Notes under the pieces: model-generated
Databases searched by the model: none
What the model saw: only the letters and a program-made list of their open reading frames with translations
What the model was told of the DNA's origin: nothing
Origin: Deltaproteobacteria bacterium
GTDB lineage: Bacteria; Myxococcota; XYA12-FULL-58-9; JAUUZB01
DNA: 6,481 nt
Assembly (NCBI GenBank): GCA_030590185.1
Contig: JAUUZB010000248.1
Coordinates: 1 to 6,481 of the forward strand
Reading direction: 5' to 3'
Shown: positions 6,240-6,481 of the stretch, piece after piece
How positions within the stretch are numbered: the first letter of the stretch is position 1
How the letters are laid out: each line of letters starts with the position of its first letter
Translations under genes and position numbers: made by a program

Positions 6240-6481
6240 TCAGCGTTTGGTGCTCGCCCGCAGCGCCTCCCGCACCAACACCGCGAGATCGGTTTCGCCC
6301 GCGTGATCACTCAGCGCCGCCTCCGCCGCCTTGGCCGACGACGCTGGGTTGAACCCGAGATCCGCGAGCGCCGCCGCGAGATCGTTGCGCAGGCTCGCCG
6401 CCGGGGACGCCGCTTCGGACGCGGGCAACCGGCCCCGCAGCTCCAACAACAAACGTTGGGCCTTCTTCTTGCCCACCCCCG
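6240..6481 (-). CDS. ruvA: Holliday junction branch migration protein RuvA, C-terminal part (5' end beyond window)
   Basis: The visible 80 codons begin inside a helix-hairpin-helix motif (GVGKKKAQRLLLEL), the form found in RuvA domain II, which contacts DNA. A flexible Ala/Ser/Pro-rich linker follows, then a domain III-like segment (LRNDLAAALADLGFNP... to ...LAVLVREALRAS) of the type that binds the RuvB motor. The protein ends with TGA at 6240. RuvA tetramers hold Holliday junctions while RuvB drives branch migration. The first complete codon is GGG at 6479-6477; the GTG at 6476 is an internal Val, not a start. It is a housekeeping neighbour with no apparent functional tie to the cytochrome genes. 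Confidence 0.9.
   Translation of the reverse strand, partial: GVGKKKAQRLLLELRGRLPASEAASPAASLRNDLAAALADLGFNPASSAKAAEAALSDHAGETDLAVLVREALRASTKR

Noticed and set aside
6218..6242. Possible intrinsic terminator of ruvA (GC-rich stretch followed by seven T on the minus strand)
   Set aside because: The T-run is good, but the GC-rich segment before it forms at best a three-base-pair stem, too weak to call.
6240..6476. Small 78-residue gene starting with GTG at 6476
   Set aside because: The GTG is the internal Val of the RuvA helix-hairpin-helix motif and the frame continues to the window edge; it is the tail of ruvA.

Overview
The window is a GC-rich stretch (roughly two thirds G+C by eye) in which every convincing gene reads on the minus strand, from right to left. 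It holds the 3' end of ruvA (Holliday-junction helicase subunit), a 111-nt gap, then three tightly coupled genes: an outer-membrane beta-barrel protein, a 17-heme periplasmic c-type cytochrome, and a very large multiheme c-type cytochrome lipoprotein that runs off the left edge with at least 28 heme motifs. The heme-domain style (CX4CH...CXXCH pairs with a YCHG signature, 'FPHxxH' three-heme repeats, 'PxxHxxxW...HG' doublets) is the style of Geobacter and related Desulfobacterota, and also of metal-respiring Myxococcota such as Anaeromyxobacter. I infer a Gram-negative bacterium of that broad group, and cannot name the genus.

Layout in the direction of transcription. 6481-6240: C-terminal part of RuvA. 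6239-6129: short intergenic region carrying the leader of the next gene. 6128-4584: barrel protein, 514 aa, GTG start. 4587-3340: 17-heme cytochrome, 415 aa, overlapping the barrel gene by 4 nt (ATGA). 3340 to beyond 1: giant cytochrome, overlapping the previous stop by 1 nt (TGATG). The left 3.3 kb has no stop codon in this frame and is all coding; the frame is simply open at the window edge.

How the genes work together (inference). A barrel, a soluble exported multiheme cytochrome and a lipidated multiheme cytochrome in one coupled operon match the logic of porin-cytochrome conduits (Geobacter OmbB-OmaB-OmcB type, Shewanella MtrCAB type), which move electrons across the outer membrane. The 17-heme protein would be the periplasmic partner or barrel plug, the barrel the sheath, and the lipoprotein the outward electron terminus. 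The direction of flow (reduction of minerals or a partner, or oxidation of an external donor) cannot be read from the sequence.

The most striking signal is inside the giant cytochrome: four tandem units of about 170 residues, each with five heme motifs and at least five conserved extra histidines, followed by a different C-terminal heme module. This looks like a modular heme wire built by duplication.
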